Positions 6,173 through 6,926 of a stretch of DNA of 6,926 nucleotides are shown here, in pieces (the first letter of the stretch is position 1; every line of letters begins with the position of its first letter). The notes below the pieces were generated by a model that was not told the DNA's origin, searched no databases, and saw nothing but the letters and a program-made list of their open reading frames with translations. The position numbers and the translations under genes are program-made. The stretch is from Ardenticatenia bacterium (lineage in GTDB: Bacteria > Chloroflexota > Anaerolineae > Promineifilales > Promineifilaceae), in the NCBI GenBank assembly GCA_014237545.1, contig JAACJX010000421.1, positions 1 through 6,926 of the forward strand, in the 5' to 3' direction.

Positions 6173-6926
6173 TTACTCAAGGTCTTCGTAGGTAATGGTG
6201 AAGGCGTCGGTGAAGTATTTCTCAGCCAGAGTCGCCAGCGTCCCGTTGGCTTCCATCGCGGCCAGAGCGGCGTTCACCGGCCCGACCAGATCACTGCCCT
6301 TCGGGAAAACGAAGCCCAACTGATCGCTCGATAGCGACTCGCCCACCAGCTTGAGCGAATCGGCGTTGACGCCCTGGTAGCCCATGCCGGAGGTTTCGTC
6401 GATGATGACGGCATCGATGTCACCCGCGATGAGGGCCTGGACGGCGAACGGGAACTGCTCGAAGGCCTGGATGCGATCCGCCGGCAGAATCTCGGATGCC
6501 GTCTCAAAGTTGGTCGTGCCCGTCTGCGTGCCCATGACCAGTTCGGGATTGTCGACAAAGGATTGAACGGAGTCAAAGCGATCGTCATCGATGCGGGCCA
6601 GAAGGCGCTGCTCGATGCTGATGTATCCGTCGGAGAAATCGACGATCTCGCGCCGATCTTCGGTGATCGTGATGCCATCGGCTGCCATGTCGTACTGACC
6701 ATCAGCCACAGCCTGGATCATGCCTTCCCAAGCCGCTTCAACGTAGACCGGGGTGCAGTTCAGCAACTCGCAAATCGCGTTGATAGCATCATAGTCCCAG
6801 CCGGCCGGCTCGCCGGTCGCGGGATCGATGTAGTTGAAGGGCAAGTAGGCGTTCTCAACGGCGACGGTGATCTCGCGCCCGCCCAAATCAGGCAAATCGC
6901 CCGTTTCAGCCGTCTCGCCCGTTTCA
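6173..6926 (-). CDS. Polar amino-acid ABC transporter substrate-binding protein, N-terminus beyond window edge
   Basis: This is the extracytoplasmic solute-binding protein of the importer (SBP_bac_3 type), which captures the amino acid and delivers it to the permease. 250 residues are visible; the frame stays open to the right edge, so the signal peptide and probable lipoprotein Cys are outside. The first visible residues, ETGETAETGD, form a Thr/Glu/Gly-rich linker like those that follow a lipidated Cys in binding lipoproteins; a TTG at 6895 is within this frame and is not the true start. Lobe 1 starts at GREITVAVENAYLPFNY (15-31) and contains GWDYDAINAI (42-51). DMAADGITITEDRREIVDFSDGY (79-101 as read) has Arg91 at the position that binds the substrate alpha-carboxylate in HisJ-like proteins. 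TQTGTTNF (133-140) marks the crossover to lobe 2. DIDAVIIDETSG has Asp176 at the position expected to bind the alpha-amino group. Both contacts suggest a true amino-acid ligand; which one is not readable. It is the first gene of the set, followed by a hairpin. Confidence 0.93.
   Translation of the reverse strand, partial: ETGETAETGDLPDLGGREITVAVENAYLPFNYIDPATGEPAGWDYDAINAICELLNCTPVYVEAAWEGMIQAVADGQYDMAADGITITEDRREIVDFSDGYISIEQRLLARIDDDRFDSVQSFVDNPELVMGTQTGTTNFETASEILPADRIQAFEQFPFAVQALIAGDIDAVIIDETSGMGYQGVNADSLKLVGESLSSDQLGFVFPKGSDLVGPVNAALAAMEANGTLATLAEKYFTDAFTITYEDLE

Overview
The window looks like ordinary chromosomal DNA from a free-living bacterium of moderately high GC. The mix of a MelA-type GH4 alpha-galactosidase, ScpA, SurE, a DUF420-like membrane protein and a polar amino-acid ABC importer whose binding protein has a Thr/Glu/Gly-rich linker suggests a Chloroflexota (Anaerolineae-like) genome. 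That placement rests on family impression only; nothing in the window proves it. I see no integrase, transposase, phage gene, CRISPR array, tRNA or rRNA.

Left part (1-2985). The 3' end of scpA (chromosome condensation) enters on the + strand. It converges, across 33 bp, on a minus-strand pair: a family 2 glycosyltransferase (2834 to 1935) followed 32 bp later by melA (1902 to 601). The short GT2/melA junction holds a perfect 8-bp inverted repeat with a 7-bp spacer. It also holds a consensus TTGACA formed by the last two GT2 codons, so melA may have its own regulated promoter instead of simple read-through. A 151-bp divergent intergenic region separates GT2 from surE. It carries an 11-bp direct repeat at exactly 22-bp spacing and a reasonable promoter for surE.

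Middle part (2986-4363). surE, a survival-type 5'-nucleotidase, is on the + strand. It converges on a small four-helix membrane protein of the DUF420 type on the minus strand. That gene's true start is an ATG behind a very strong Shine-Dalgarno sequence, six codons inside the longest open frame.

Right part (4364-6926). This is a minus-strand polar amino-acid uptake operon in the order periplasmic-type binding protein, permease, ATPase. The binding-protein gene runs off the right edge. A 13-bp perfect-stem hairpin with a T run lies between the binding-protein gene and the permease gene, and probably trims read-through so that binding protein is made in excess. The permease leader that follows has three complementary arms that can form two competing hairpins. 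Permease and ATPase genes overlap by 11 bp, consistent with translational coupling.

All gene-free stretches are short (largest 170 bp, 6003-6172, and 151 bp, 2835-2985). I did not find a new multi-gene system; the points worth checking are regulatory.
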